Assembly: GCF_002128405.1 (NCBI RefSeq)
Contig: NZ_NETJ01000002.1
Coordinates: 186,001 to 250,000 of the forward strand
Direction of reading: 5' to 3'
DNA length: 64,000 bases
From: Gottfriedia solisilvae
Lineage (GTDB): Bacteria > Bacillota > Bacilli > Bacillales > Bacillaceae_G
The notes beneath the pieces are model-generated. The model did not search any database. It was not told where the DNA came from and saw only the letters and a program-made list of their open reading frames with translations. Below are positions 26,566 to 35,852 of the stretch, one piece after another; position 1 is the stretch's first letter, and each line of letters opens with the position of its first letter. The position numbers and the translations under genes are program-made.

Positions 26566-26829
26566 ATCCCTTATATAAACTTCTATATTATATTAGGGCG
26601 AGACTGATGGGATTGTATGCTTGTCCATGATTTTGGTATAAATTTTACATACACTATAATTTTTAGTTATGTCAATTTAGTTTCATAGTCTATAATATGA
26701 TAAATTTAATTATAAAGGCACAAGTCTCCTTAAGGAGTCGTGTGAATGATAGGATGATCGTTTTTTAAGGTTTCTTCTTTAAAAAACAAGAATACACACC
26801 GTTAGATAACTTTTTAAAGGAGAAGTATT

Positions 26830-27378
26830 ATGCCAAATTTCAAAAAATATAGGGTGCTATTTAGTTTAATATTACTATTCTATATATGGTTCCTATTCTT
26901 AAAATCTAGTTTTATAGTAAATGGAAATAATAAGGAAAATATAGAAAAAGTTATCCAATCTGTTGATTGGTACAATAAGAAGGATTCAATTGAAATCATA
27001 AAAATTATTGATTCAAAGAATGATCGATTTGTAGCTTTTTTGTATAATAACAATCCTGCATATATTCATTTTACTAAAAATGAATTTGGAAACTATGAAG
27101 TCACATATAAAGAATTTAGATCTAATGAATCACTCTCGACTTTTACTGTGGATGTTTCTTTAGATAGAATACTAGTCATTACGAATAATCTTAATCAAAT
27201 TGCTAAATTGAATTTAAGAGTGAACGGAATAAATCAAATTGAGGATGAAATGAAAGTCGGAAAACCATCTGCTTTATTATTAGAAATAGATCATTTACCA
27301 AAATCTATCGATAACAGCTATGAGTTTCAATATCAATTTTTTGATGAAAATGGTAAACAGATTATAACAAAGGAATAG
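26830..27378 (+). CDS. Membrane-anchored extracellular protein, unknown
   Basis: An N-terminal helix (LFSLILLFYIWFLFLKSSF) anchors about 150 residues of mixed alpha/beta sequence outside the cell. The start follows aaaggag. I do not recognise the domain. A structured leader with two hairpins lies just upstream. Confidence 0.5.
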   Translation: MPNFKKYRVLFSLILLFYIWFLFLKSSFIVNGNNKENIEKVIQSVDWYNKKDSIEIIKIIDSKNDRFVAFLYNNNPAYIHFTKNEFGNYEVTYKEFRSNESLSTFTVDVSLDRILVITNNLNQIAKLNLRVNGINQIEDEMKVGKPSALLLEIDHLPKSIDNSYEFQYQFFDENGKQIITKE

Positions 27379-27439
27379 TGTGATTCTCTTGCCTAATTAA
27401 TCTATTACCTGAAATTGAAATGAAGAGTGAATAAGAGTT

Positions 27440-27470
27440 TAAAGGAGTTGCTATACAACTCTTTTTTTTT
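27440..27470 (+). terminator. Terminator of the preceding membrane-anchored gene
   Basis: Stem aaaggagttg/caactctttt, 5-nt loop, eight T. Confidence 0.8.
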
Positions 27471-27566
27471 CTGTAGAAATGCAACTACATCATAAATAAA
27501 AGGGTTTTTGAATGCCTTATAGAATTAAAAATAAATGGAAATTTTTAGTAAAAATGAGGTGTTCAC

Positions 27567-27899
27567 ATGATTCAAACAAAGTGGTCTGAAATATTTTTGA
27601 TGCTTATTCCTGTCATCATAATCCCTGCCATTTTATTTATTGTTTTACATTCTTCTCCTAAATTAGCTTTAAGAACACATGTATTTTTTAATGGTCATCC
27701 GATATTGGCTTTTCAAACTGAAATCATTGATGATCAGGAACATAATAAAATGGACGAGGAGTATTTAAAGAAAGAACAAGCGAAATGTTACTCTTTAACA
27801 AAAGCACCTAAAGAACGTGTAACGGACTCTTATTTAACCAATTATATTGTTCGAAAAAAGGGATTCATCTATAAAGCTAATTATTATGGGAATGCTTAA
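27567..27899 (+). CDS. Small membrane-anchored protein, unknown
   Basis: A single N-terminal membrane helix (IFLMLIPVIIIPAILFIVL) is followed by about 80 charged residues. ATG follows gaggtg. No family recognised. It has its own terminator and is not clearly linked to the preceding gene. Confidence 0.5.
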   Translation: MIQTKWSEIFLMLIPVIIIPAILFIVLHSSPKLALRTHVFFNGHPILAFQTEIIDDQEHNKMDEEYLKKEQAKCYSLTKAPKERVTDSYLTNYIVRKKGFIYKANYYGNA

Positions 27900-27938
27900 A
27901 CATTCGCTTATTTGTGAATAGGGATATATTAAAAAGAT

Positions 27939-27983
27939 AAGTTCTTATTCTACTGAAGCTAATAGTAGAGTAAGAACTTTTTA
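27939..27983. terminator. Bidirectional terminator between convergent genes
   Basis: A 16-bp near-perfect stem (aagttcttattctact) with T run on one side and A run on the other. Confidence 0.8.
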
Positions 27984-27990
27984 AGTAAGT

Positions 27991-28386
27991 TTAGTTTAAT
28001 TCCTTCAATAAGTCTGTACCATATGAGTTGTCGATTGAACAAAGCCATTCACCTTTTGAGCTTTTCTTGAAAACATATGTGGCATTTCTCTCCATCGATA
28101 ACGCCAATTCATTTTTGTCTGCGTCAAGGAAAGTTTGGGAAAGTACTAATGCGGTATCTCCGGCTTCTAAAATAATCATTTCACCCTGTGTCGGTGCAAG
28201 AGTATTATTAAAATATTTTGCAATGGCAATGAATGCTTTTTTGATTTCCTCTTTTCCTCGTGCGATCATATCTGGTTTTACAACAAGGATTGCATCCTCA
28301 GCATAATAATTCAGAAGGGTATCGAAATCCTCCTGTTTAATTGCCATATCACACTTCTTAATCAACTCTTTTAATTCGTGTTCCAC
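27991..28386 (-). CDS. NTF2-like/SnoaL-like protein (DUF4440 type)
   Basis: The 131-residue protein has the cone-shaped NTF2-like pattern: [40 protein letters not shown] and a beta-rich end. Members include ketosteroid isomerase-like enzymes and binding proteins; the substrate is unknown. It begins with GTG preceded by ggaggag. Confidence 0.7.
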   Translation of the reverse strand: MEHELKELIKKCDMAIKQEDFDTLLNYYAEDAILVVKPDMIARGKEEIKKAFIAIAKYFNNTLAPTQGEMIILEAGDTALVLSQTFLDADKNELALSMERNATYVFKKSSKGEWLCSIDNSYGTDLLKELN

Positions 28387-28603
28387 TTAATTCTCCTCCG
28401 ATAATTGATTAAATTTAAAGACAAGATATTTTTAAAAATACATACAAATTATTTCAATTATAATATACTAAAATTAAGAATTTGTAAAAATCTGAATATT
28501 ATCTCGAGAGGTAACGTTCAACTATAAATAGTGAGTACCAAAGGACTTTAGGTTTGCTGAACAATCTTTATCTAGCGAACTGATCATTAGTGTGAATTAG
28601 AAA

Positions 28604-28632
28604 AAAACCTAGATTATTATTTCTAGGTTTCT
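28604..28632 (-). terminator. Terminator of the following minus-strand ORF
   Basis: Stem aaacctaga/tctaggttt with seven T on the minus strand. Confidence 0.7.
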
Positions 28633-28644
28633 ATAGTAGATGAT

Positions 28645-28815
28645 TTATTTTAACCATTTTTGAATTATATAGTTTTCTTCACTAGATAGAGTAAGAGGCT
28701 TCTGTTGATCGGATTTGATTGATTGAACTAAAGGTCGATGGATAAAGATTTGTATGAAGAGAAATATCAGAATGATGATAATAAGGAACCCTTTTAATAA
28801 ACGTAGTAAGGTCAT
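28645..28815 (-). CDS. Small membrane protein (56 aa), unknown
   Basis: The start ATG 28815 has aaaggag 9 bases upstream; the frame upstream of it is not needed. The product has one helix (LKGFLIIIILIFLFIQIFI) and a polar tail ending YIIQKWLK. Family unknown. Confidence 0.55.
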   Translation of the reverse strand: MTLLRLLKGFLIIIILIFLFIQIFIHRPLVQSIKSDQQKPLTLSSEENYIIQKWLK

Positions 28816-28966
28816 CTTAATCACTCCTTTATACAATCTATTCGCAATTAGTCCATCTATGTTTTATTCGAATGATTAATGAGTAATTGTTTTAGAGAAA
28901 TGTTATAGGGCGAAAGACCGTTGCATTCTTTGAAATAGAAATGCAAAGTTTGTAAAAAGATTTAAT

Positions 28967-28981
28967 TGAGAATGATATTCA
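28967..28981 (+). promoter_or_regulatory. Fur-box-like operator
   Basis: TGAGAATGATATTCA matches the 7-1-7 Fur pattern (TGATAAT-N-ATTATCA) at 11 of 14 positions. It is followed by a second AT-rich inverted repeat (tcatttt/gaaaatga) and a TATAAT box at 29001-29006. The site lies about 90 bases before the ORF at 29068. Confidence 0.5.
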
Positions 28982-29067
28982 TTTTTAATTGAAAATGAGA
29001 TATAATGTTTTTAACAGATTTCAAAAGTATGTAAAGATCATTAATCTATATTCTGTGAGGAGAAATT

Positions 29068-29364
29068 ATGGATACTACAAGAGTATTTTTTAGGTGGATC
29101 AATAAAAATAGAGACAAAGGTGATTTATATTTTATTTTACTAGTTGTTTCAGTCATTCTAACATCAGCAATTATGACAAAATTATTTGAACCTAATCTAG
29201 CCGTAGCCATGCTCTTATGTTTCATTTTTTTAGTTATATTTAGAGTAATTGAGGATTGTATCGGTTTTTTATTTAAAGCGAGAAACAAAAAAGAACAACT
29301 ATATATTTCAATCATTCCTCATAGTTTGATCATTTCAATCACATTCTTACTGAACTATTTTTAA
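29068..29364 (+). CDS. Membrane protein (98 aa), unknown, possibly Fur-regulated
   Basis: The ORF starts after gaggaga and encodes three hydrophobic segments (ILLVVSVILTSAIM, LAVAMLLCFIFLVIF, LYISIIPHSLIISITFLL). No family recognised. The Fur-box-like site and TATAAT upstream suggest repression by iron, so a role in metal homeostasis is possible; this is inference. Confidence 0.5.
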   Translation: MDTTRVFFRWINKNRDKGDLYFILLVVSVILTSAIMTKLFEPNLAVAMLLCFIFLVIFRVIEDCIGFLFKARNKKEQLYISIIPHSLIISITFLLNYF

Positions 29365-29394
29365 TTATTTGAAAGGATCCTACTTTTTAGACTT

Positions 29395-29540
29395 AACATT
29401 CTCAATTAGTAACCCATAAAAAAATATGAGCCGTTGTTCACCTTATGTTTCAAATGAACACCGGTTAAATTGAAAAACCGCCGTGCGGTGGAATACCGAA
29501 CGCCGGTTTGAGCTTAGTTTGTTTAAGTGAGCTCTTTTAT
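29395..29540. other. GC-rich cluster of short hairpins
   Basis: Between the small membrane gene and the end of the germination operon there are several small inverted repeats in series: gttca/tgaac, accgc-cgt-gcggt, accg-aacgc-cggt and gagctta/taag..agctc. The accgc hairpin has a T run on the minus strand and could end the germination operon. The whole cluster is much richer in GC than its surroundings and does not code. Confidence 0.5.
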
Positions 29541-29599
29541 TACTATCCACGACTTAAAAAGGGGTATAGTTTGTCATGATTTATATTATTAATTTATTT

Positions 29600-30670
29600 T
29601 TAGTGTGTAATTAAATTCCCTCCGTTCTGAATGTCTACTTGAACTTGGAAGTCCATTGTTAATTTTGAATAGTACTTCGACCGCCAATTCTTTAACTCTT
29701 TTCTTGGAATCTTATTTCTATAATATTGACCTAGTCCTAATATATCAGCTTCACTGTCCTGTATTTTAGTAAACATTTTATTAAACCGATTTGTTAGAAG
29801 CTTTTCCATATCATTTTTGATTGACCCTAAAGATGTGTCCCCTGTTGTTTCAAGTATACTAACTTTTAGCTTCAATTTACTTTTTAAGTATGCTCTTTCA
29901 TTTTTGAACTTACTTTTGTGTTTCATTTTATTACTAAGGATCAGGACAGAACCATCGTGTGTGACCTCAATTTTCCCATTGTTGCTTTCATCGTTGAAGG
30001 CATTGAATAAAAGGGTTTCATCAGAATTAATCTCTTCAACCAACTTCCCTTTTTTTATAACCGCTGAACCAACTTGTTCAACTAAAGTACTTTTCCCAAT
30101 CTTTAACATTGGAATCGCAACGTCCTGAGTATAAGAATGGATACTTCGATAAGTCATCCATACGCTAGTCAAAGCGATTTGTGGATTCCATCCAGCGTTT
30201 TTTTCGAAATACTCTAAAAGAGCAGTTCCTTCCGGTTCCGTAGATTGCTTCATTTTTGAAAAGAATAAACCAATGTCATCATCACAGATGGCAACCATCG
30301 CTTTTGGTGAGACATCCCTAGACCTCATAAAACCGGAAATCAAGTCATTCATCCCTTTTTGGGCTAATTTTTTTTCAAAAACGATCACCTTTAAATGTAG
30401 TAAGTCTACACTACTTTCCATATTTGTACTGATTTTATCGACTGCTTGGCTAATTGTTTTCCCTGTTCCTATTACTATCTTAGTTTTAATAGTGCCTTGA
30501 GAGGGTTGAGGAATCTGTAGAAAGAGTTTGTATTCATCCTTTAACATTGAAATGCCTAATACAACAGGCAATACCCTATGATTGATATCTTTGTTATCCC
30601 AGCAAGCGCTTAGGGTGGATGCTAAAAAAGAAATCAAAATTATTACCCTAAGCTTCTTAAAAGTTTTCAT
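29600..30670 (-). CDS. Spore germinant receptor subunit C, lipoprotein
   Basis: The lipoprotein signal ends LASTLSAC, followed by WDNKDINHRVLPVVLGI, the usual start of Ger(x)C proteins, and later ILGLGQYYRNK near the end. The 356-residue length is normal and there is no low-complexity insertion, unlike the C subunit of the other operon. Last gene of an A-B-C operon; it overlaps the B gene by 14 bases. Confidence 0.9.
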   Translation of the reverse strand: MKTFKKLRVIILISFLASTLSACWDNKDINHRVLPVVLGISMLKDEYKLFLQIPQPSQGTIKTKIVIGTGKTISQAVDKISTNMESSVDLLHLKVIVFEKKLAQKGMNDLISGFMRSRDVSPKAMVAICDDDIGLFFSKMKQSTEPEGTALLEYFEKNAGWNPQIALTSVWMTYRSIHSYTQDVAIPMLKIGKSTLVEQVGSAVIKKGKLVEEINSDETLLFNAFNDESNNGKIEVTHDGSVLILSNKMKHKSKFKNERAYLKSKLKLKVSILETTGDTSLGSIKNDMEKLLTNRFNKMFTKIQDSEADILGLGQYYRNKIPRKELKNWRSKYYSKLTMDFQVQVDIQNGGNLITH

Positions 30671-31748
30671 TATTTCCTTCCTTCCTTATCCGCATTCCAA
30701 AATATAAAACTGAGATTGGCACTGCACATATTACATAGAATCTCAAATATGTGTTCCAAAAGAAAATTCTTTCAATGTCATTCCAATTTGGAATAAGTAA
30801 ACAAAGGAGAAAGATGAATACCGAGAGTATAATCGTAAGATAAACAGGTTTAACAGATGGAAAACAGACATTGATAATTCTAATCGTCTTCCAAAGCACC
30901 AATGATATATACAACATGATGAAGGTTATCAAGCTCATCAAGAAAAACATGGTAACTCTGTCAAATATTATCCAATCCAATTCTACGGTATCCAGTGCCA
31001 TGACGAAAGGAAACATGAACGTGGATGCAGTGGCCTGTCCGAATGTAAGGATAGGGATATAAACCGATAGTATAAAGCACGGAATTAGGAAGAGTGCACC
31101 TATTAAGATTTTTTTTCTCTGGTAAGATAAATATGGTTGGATAAACCCAAGGAACAAAAAGCCCCCTCCAACTGCAAAAAAACTTACATAAAATGATGAA
31201 CTAGTGAAAAAAGTAAATTGTTTATCTACGATAGGAAATAAATAGTGCCAGTCAACATTCTGTATAGAGCTGCCGAAGATCAAAATAATAAGGGGTAAGA
31301 ATAAAAAAGCAATTAGGGCACCGGTTCGAAAAATGGATTCCACTTCTTTTGAAGCTAAATATGTTGAAATGAAAAGCAAAAAAGCCATTATTGCCCATAA
31401 TGGGGTCTTGGATAAGAAGACGATTGTAATGATTTCTGAATAGGCACGAATAGTAATAATAATGATCATAATAAAGTAAAGGGTAATCGGTAATAGAAAT
31501 ATAATAGCAATGACTTTTCCAATCCCTAGATAAATAGTGATTAGGTCCTTATTTGGGAAGTAACTCAGCCCTTTCATATATATTGCAATAAAGAGAAAAT
31601 GAAAAATTAGCCCTATCATGATAGGTAACCAATGACCTTCACCAGTACTTGCTATTATGTTTCTAGGATACATAAAAAAAATAAGACTTAAATGAGTTAA
31701 AATATACATAATGACAACTTGAAAACTTCTATCCATCTTAAATTTCAT
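30657..31748 (-). CDS. Spore germinant receptor subunit B, APC-type permease
   Basis: About 363 residues and ten hydrophobic segments, with the GerB pattern of an N-terminal helix followed by FMYPRNIIASTGEGHWLPIMIG. It is the likely nutrient-binding subunit. It overlaps both neighbours (11 bases with A, 14 with C), so the operon is translationally coupled. Confidence 0.9.
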   Translation of the reverse strand: MKFKMDRSFQVVIMYILTHLSLIFFMYPRNIIASTGEGHWLPIMIGLIFHFLFIAIYMKGLSYFPNKDLITIYLGIGKVIAIIFLLPITLYFIMIIIITIRAYSEIITIVFLSKTPLWAIMAFLLFISTYLASKEVESIFRTGALIAFLFLPLIILIFGSSIQNVDWHYLFPIVDKQFTFFTSSSFYVSFFAVGGGFLFLGFIQPYLSYQRKKILIGALFLIPCFILSVYIPILTFGQATASTFMFPFVMALDTVELDWIIFDRVTMFFLMSLITFIMLYISLVLWKTIRIINVCFPSVKPVYLTIILSVFIFLLCLLIPNWNDIERIFFWNTYLRFYVICAVPISVLYFGMRIRKEGNNENF

Positions 31749-33069
31749 CCTTTTTCATATTGAAATATAAATATGGAACACCAAATGTGGTAATACCAGC
31801 AAAATACGTACATATTAGAACTAAACCACCCATAATTCCCAAAATACCAAAAATTGAAGCCAAAATGGCAATAATATACTTAAACAAACGGGTTGAGAGG
31901 GAGTTTTGGAAACCGACTACAGTCGAGTTTGCAATTGTTGTAGCTGCAAGTACGATTATTAGGAGGTTGCTCACTAACTTTGCATCTACAACTGCCTGTC
32001 CAATAATAATTCCACCGACCATAGTTAACGTAGGACCTATACTTTTCGGCAATCTTACACTGGCCTCCATAATTAATTCCAAGATCACTAGCATTAGTAT
32101 CATTTCTACAAGTGCAGGGTATGGTACACCATCACGGCTTTGGGCAATAGATAAAGCAAGCTCAATTCGTAAAACTTCTGGATTGACGGCAACCAAGGCA
32201 ACATATAAACCCGGTAAGATCAAAGTCATTAAATAGCCGATAATACGTAATGAACGTATGACAAACATGAGAGGAACAGGATAGTTCCGATCGTTATCAA
32301 TTGCAAACATGTCCCAAAATAATCCAGGAAGAACAAGAGCAAAAGGAATTCTGTCAACGAACATAATAATCCTTCCCATTACTAGGAATTTGCTAGCCTC
32401 TTGAGGAAGTTCTGTTGTATTAAATTTGTTAACTGCCAGCCAAGAAGAAAAGCCCATCATTTTTGATAAATCTTGCACATTATTAAGTTCTTTTTCTAAA
32501 TTACTTTCAATATGGTTAATGATTTTTTTCACAAGGTTCATATTTGCGTTATTTTCAAAATAAAGTACTGATAGTTTCTTTTTTCTATTTGTTCCTACAG
32601 AATAGGCTCTGATCTGTAAACTATCAGAAATGGTATGTTTTCTTAAGATACCTATATTGGTATTTATATCTTCATTAAAGGAGCTTAATGGACCCTGAAG
32701 GACATTCTCATTTGTTGGCGATTCAATGGAACGATTAAGTATCTGTGAAATGGGTTCTACAATAACATACTTCCGATCATTTTCATTTTGTAAGAGTATG
32801 ACTAATTTACCTTCTATGATTGCTGAAAGTGCCTCTTTCGTATCGTTCACTTTAACTTCGCCAATCCAATGCATTAATTGATCAAAAGTCTTATCTGTCA
32901 GGAAAATTGATTCTATGCTTTTTTGAATTGAATTTAACGTTTTCGGTAAGTCAATCAAACTCCTAAATCCCAATAAAACAACAGGAGCATTAACAAAATG
33001 CTCTTTTAAAATAAAGAAATCATCATTTTTTCCAAACGTTTCTTTCATTTCCTGTAATAATGATTTCAA
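31738..33069 (-). CDS. Spore germinant receptor subunit A (GerA family)
   Basis: The 443-residue protein is shorter than the A subunit of the other operon, mainly at its N terminus. It has the family core GPLSSFNEDINTNIGILRKH, the membrane half with ASVRLPKSIGPTLTMVGGIIIGQAVV, and a C-terminal GVPYLYF. It begins with TTG after ggaggg. First gene of the second germination operon. Confidence 0.9.
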   Translation of the reverse strand: MKSLLQEMKETFGKNDDFFILKEHFVNAPVVLLGFRSLIDLPKTLNSIQKSIESIFLTDKTFDQLMHWIGEVKVNDTKEALSAIIEGKLVILLQNENDRKYVIVEPISQILNRSIESPTNENVLQGPLSSFNEDINTNIGILRKHTISDSLQIRAYSVGTNRKKKLSVLYFENNANMNLVKKIINHIESNLEKELNNVQDLSKMMGFSSWLAVNKFNTTELPQEASKFLVMGRIIMFVDRIPFALVLPGLFWDMFAIDNDRNYPVPLMFVIRSLRIIGYLMTLILPGLYVALVAVNPEVLRIELALSIAQSRDGVPYPALVEMILMLVILELIMEASVRLPKSIGPTLTMVGGIIIGQAVVDAKLVSNLLIIVLAATTIANSTVVGFQNSLSTRLFKYIIAILASIFGILGIMGGLVLICTYFAGITTFGVPYLYFNMKKDEI

Positions 33070-33207
33070 GTAGGTACCCTCCTCAAGAAGAACATTATAT
33101 TTAATTTACAAGCGTAAACTACATATAGAGTTACTTTGACCAACTTTAACTTTATTTATTAACTTTTGCATGATTTAAATTACTTATTCATGATTAAGAA
33201 AGTTGGA

Positions 33208-33233
33208 TTAAAAAAAGACCCTTAGAGGGTCTC
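33208..33233 (-). terminator. Terminator of the MBL hydrolase gene
   Basis: Stem gagaccc/gggtct with a 5-nt loop and seven T on the minus strand. Confidence 0.75.
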
Positions 33234-33281
33234 GTGATTCACTTTAATTAACATTAGAAAACTTTCGTGTTGGTGCTTCAC

Positions 33282-34043
33282 TTAAAATGTGTATAATTCT
33301 CCATCATCTGGAACTAAAACTTTAGATGAAATTCCTTTTTCATCAATAAAGCTTTTTAATTCTTTTCTTGATAATGTCCAATGATTTACAGCTTCCATGT
33401 GACTAACAATGATTTGTGCATCTGGTGCAGCTTGGGACAATTCATAGATATCATCTTTCCCCATGACAAGAGAACCACCTTCAAAAAATTGATTATCTCC
33501 ACCATTTACAGCAATAATTTCTGGTTTCTTTGTATTAATCACTTCTTGAATTTCTTCATACCAAACTGTATCTCCAGCAACATATAAAGTTTTTTCAGAT
33601 TGGTGTTTGAAAATAACGCCACAGACTAAACCTGTGCGCTTTAATATTGCCCCTCTACCATGCTCACCTTTCGTTTTGATTAATTGGATTCCCTCAAAGA
33701 CCGTATCCTCTTGCAAAACCACTACATTTTGGAAACCAACCTTTTTAACTTCTATAGCATCTTCTTCATTTTGAACAAACATTTTTATATTTTTTGGTAA
33801 GACTTCCTTGGCAACATCGTCAAAATGGTCTAAATGTAAGTGAGTTACAATCACAGCATCTATTTCATACATAATATCTTCAATTGACATCGGTAAATTA
33901 ACTAAAGGATTATATTGATCTTGCCTTATTGAATTTTGGAAAGGTGGATAAGTACCTTTATCAGCTAACATTGGATCAATTAGAAATTTTTTACCTGCAT
34001 ATTGAACAATTAGTGTTGCATTTCGAATTTGTCTAATATTCAT
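33282..34043 (-). CDS. MBL-fold metal-dependent hydrolase (UlaG-like)
   Basis: The 253-residue protein has the metallo-beta-lactamase motif HLHLDHFDD at about residues 70-78, YVAGDTVWY with the bridging Asp and a final SHMEAVNHW. It resembles the UlaG/YtkL branch of cytosolic hydrolases; the substrate is unknown. It is divergent from an Lrp-type regulator, which may control it. Confidence 0.8.
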   Translation of the reverse strand: MNIRQIRNATLIVQYAGKKFLIDPMLADKGTYPPFQNSIRQDQYNPLVNLPMSIEDIMYEIDAVIVTHLHLDHFDDVAKEVLPKNIKMFVQNEEDAIEVKKVGFQNVVVLQEDTVFEGIQLIKTKGEHGRGAILKRTGLVCGVIFKHQSEKTLYVAGDTVWYEEIQEVINTKKPEIIAVNGGDNQFFEGGSLVMGKDDIYELSQAAPDAQIIVSHMEAVNHWTLSRKELKSFIDEKGISSKVLVPDDGELYTF

Positions 34044-34174
34044 TTCTTATATCCTCTTTTCTTTTGTTAGAGTTTATTGCATATGATAAGTTTAATCTAT
34101 AAGCAGATACCTTTTACATAGATAAAATCAAGTGTTTTTAACCTTTTACTTTAATTTTGAAAGGAGTTGATTTC

Positions 34175-34585
34175 ATGTTAGATCAAACAGACCTGCGAAT
34201 AGTGGAGGAGTTATCTAAAAATAGTCGTATCACTATGAAAGAATTAGGAGAGAGAGTACATTTAACAGGGCAAGCAGCTGCATCTAGAGTAGCAAAATTA
34301 GAGGAAAATGGAGTCATCGAAGGTTATACAATTAAAATTAATCAAGTTAAATTAGGGTGTTTTATACATGCTTTGATTAATATCTATACTAAAAATATAT
34401 CCCATCAACCGTATCTATCATTTATAAAAACACAAGAGAAATATATAATAAAAAACTATAAAATTAGTGGTGATAGTTGTTATCTTCTTGAATGTAAGTT
34501 TCCATCTAATGAAATATTAGATCAATTTTTGAACGACTTAAACAAACATGCAAACTATAAATTATCAATTATTATTAATAAATAA
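34175..34585 (+). CDS. Lrp/AsnC-family transcriptional regulator
   Basis: The winged helix (LDQTDLRIVEELSKNSRITMKELGERVHLTGQAAASRVAKLEENGVIEGYTIKI) and the RAM-like effector domain are complete in 136 residues. ATG 34175 has aaaggag upstream; the frame extends 18 bases further but has no site there. Divergent to the MBL hydrolase gene with about 130 bases between them. Confidence 0.85.
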   Translation: MLDQTDLRIVEELSKNSRITMKELGERVHLTGQAAASRVAKLEENGVIEGYTIKINQVKLGCFIHALINIYTKNISHQPYLSFIKTQEKYIIKNYKISGDSCYLLECKFPSNEILDQFLNDLNKHANYKLSIIINK

Positions 34586-34608
34586 TGCATAGATTACCAG
34601 TTTGTAAA

Positions 34609-34637
34609 CACAGGAGTACTATTAATAGCTCCTTTTT
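34609..34637 (+). terminator. Terminator of the Lrp-type gene
   Basis: Stem aggag/ctcct with inner actatt/aatag pairing and six T. Confidence 0.65.
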
Positions 34638-34742
34638 TATGAGATAAAAGGGATTAAAGAAAAGGATAATCAACAAATAAAAAAGAACTTGTATATAGAA
34701 CAAAAAAGAACAAGTATATAATGCAACAATGGAGGAGTTAAA

Positions 34743-35303
34743 ATGGCACAACTAATTGTTCGTCCCTATACGTATGAAGATGCAGAAGAAAAACTACAAT
34801 TACACCAAGAAAATAGAGAACATTTCCAAAAATGGTCTCCGGTTAAAAGAAAAGAAGAGTTTTTCACACTGCAAGGACAAATAGATAGCATAAAAGAGTA
34901 CTTAAAAAATAGTTCAGAGGATAAAAGGTACGATTTCGCTATTTTTCTAAAAGATGATTCCTCACATAAATTGATTGGAGAAGTTCAGTTCGTCTTTGTA
35001 GAACGAGGTCCTAAACAAAGCTGCATGGTAGGATATCAAATTGGAGAAAAATTTAACGGTCATGGATATATGACAAAAGCCTTGGAAATTGCATTAAAAA
35101 TTGCATTCCAAGAATTGAAATTTCACCGAGTAACCTCAGAAGTAAATCCAGAAAACAAAGCATCCTTACGAGTACTCGAAAAACTAGGCTTTGTAAAAGA
35201 AGGATACCTCAGAAAAAACTTAAAAGTTGGAGACGAATGGTGTGACCATGTTTGTGTGGCATTGTTAGAGGAAGAATTTATTGCATTGAATCATAGTAAA
35301 TAA
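34743..35303 (+). CDS. GNAT acetyltransferase, RimJ/RimL type
   Basis: The 186-residue protein has the N-terminal Arg-Pro-Tyr/DAE start of the RimJ group, MVGYQIGEKFNGHGYMTKAL (acetyl-CoA loop) and VNPENKASLRVLEKLGFVKEGYLRK. It probably N-acetylates a ribosomal protein or an antibiotic amine. Bases about 35140-35232 use C-ending codons more than the rest of the gene. ATG follows ggagg. Confidence 0.85.
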   Translation: MAQLIVRPYTYEDAEEKLQLHQENREHFQKWSPVKRKEEFFTLQGQIDSIKEYLKNSSEDKRYDFAIFLKDDSSHKLIGEVQFVFVERGPKQSCMVGYQIGEKFNGHGYMTKALEIALKIAFQELKFHRVTSEVNPENKASLRVLEKLGFVKEGYLRKNLKVGDEWCDHVCVALLEEEFIALNHSK

Positions 35304-35349
35304 GTTCAACATATTTTTGCTGAAAAAACAATTGGCATAAAAAAATGGG

Positions 35350-35378
35350 AGAAGGGGGTATTAAATTAAAGCCCCTTC
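35350..35378 (-). terminator. Terminator-like hairpin
   Basis: Stem gagaagggg/ccccttctc with a 14-nt loop; on the minus strand it is followed by a T run, so it probably ends the Ig-like gene. Confidence 0.6.
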
Positions 35379-35417
35379 TCTTAACATTAATTATAGATCG
35401 TTTGAATTCTTTACATT

Positions 35418-35852
35418 CTAAAGACTTTCAGATGTAGAGAATTTTATTTTATAAGTTTTAGGTAGATTTAGATTATCGACATTTTCAAGATCTAAGTCTC
35501 TTTCAACATATAGAACATAAGTCGAATTTTTTGAGTATCCACCACTAGGCGGTAAAATTGCAAGTTTGTTATGATCTTTAAATTCTAAGCTTACATGAAC
35601 TTTATTTTTTTCTTTATCTAAAATATAGACAGAGTTGTTATTTAACATTTTTTTATTCAAGCCTGCATCAAACGAAATAGTCCATTTGTGTTGTAAAGAA
35701 ATATTTGAAAGATTAGAATCAAATAAATTAATTTGTTTTGCTTCTTTTGTAATAGTAGAAACATTTTTATCAATCGTATGTTGAGAAGAGTATGCGTATC
35801 CAACTAAAATTAAGACTATGAATGCAGTTAAAATATAGTAATGCTTTTTCAA
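35418..35852 (-). CDS. Membrane-anchored protein with SbsA-like Ig domain
   Basis: An N-terminal helix (ILTAFIVLILVGYAYS) precedes one Ig-like domain: HKWTISFDAGLNKKMLNNNSVYILD.. LAILPPSGGYSKNSTYVLYV, the pattern of SbsA_Ig domains in Bacillus surface proteins. The 144-residue protein probably faces the wall. Function unknown. Confidence 0.65.
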   Translation of the reverse strand: MKKHYYILTAFIVLILVGYAYSSQHTIDKNVSTITKEAKQINLFDSNLSNISLQHKWTISFDAGLNKKMLNNNSVYILDKEKNKVHVSLEFKDHNKLAILPPSGGYSKNSTYVLYVERDLDLENVDNLNLPKTYKIKFSTSESL

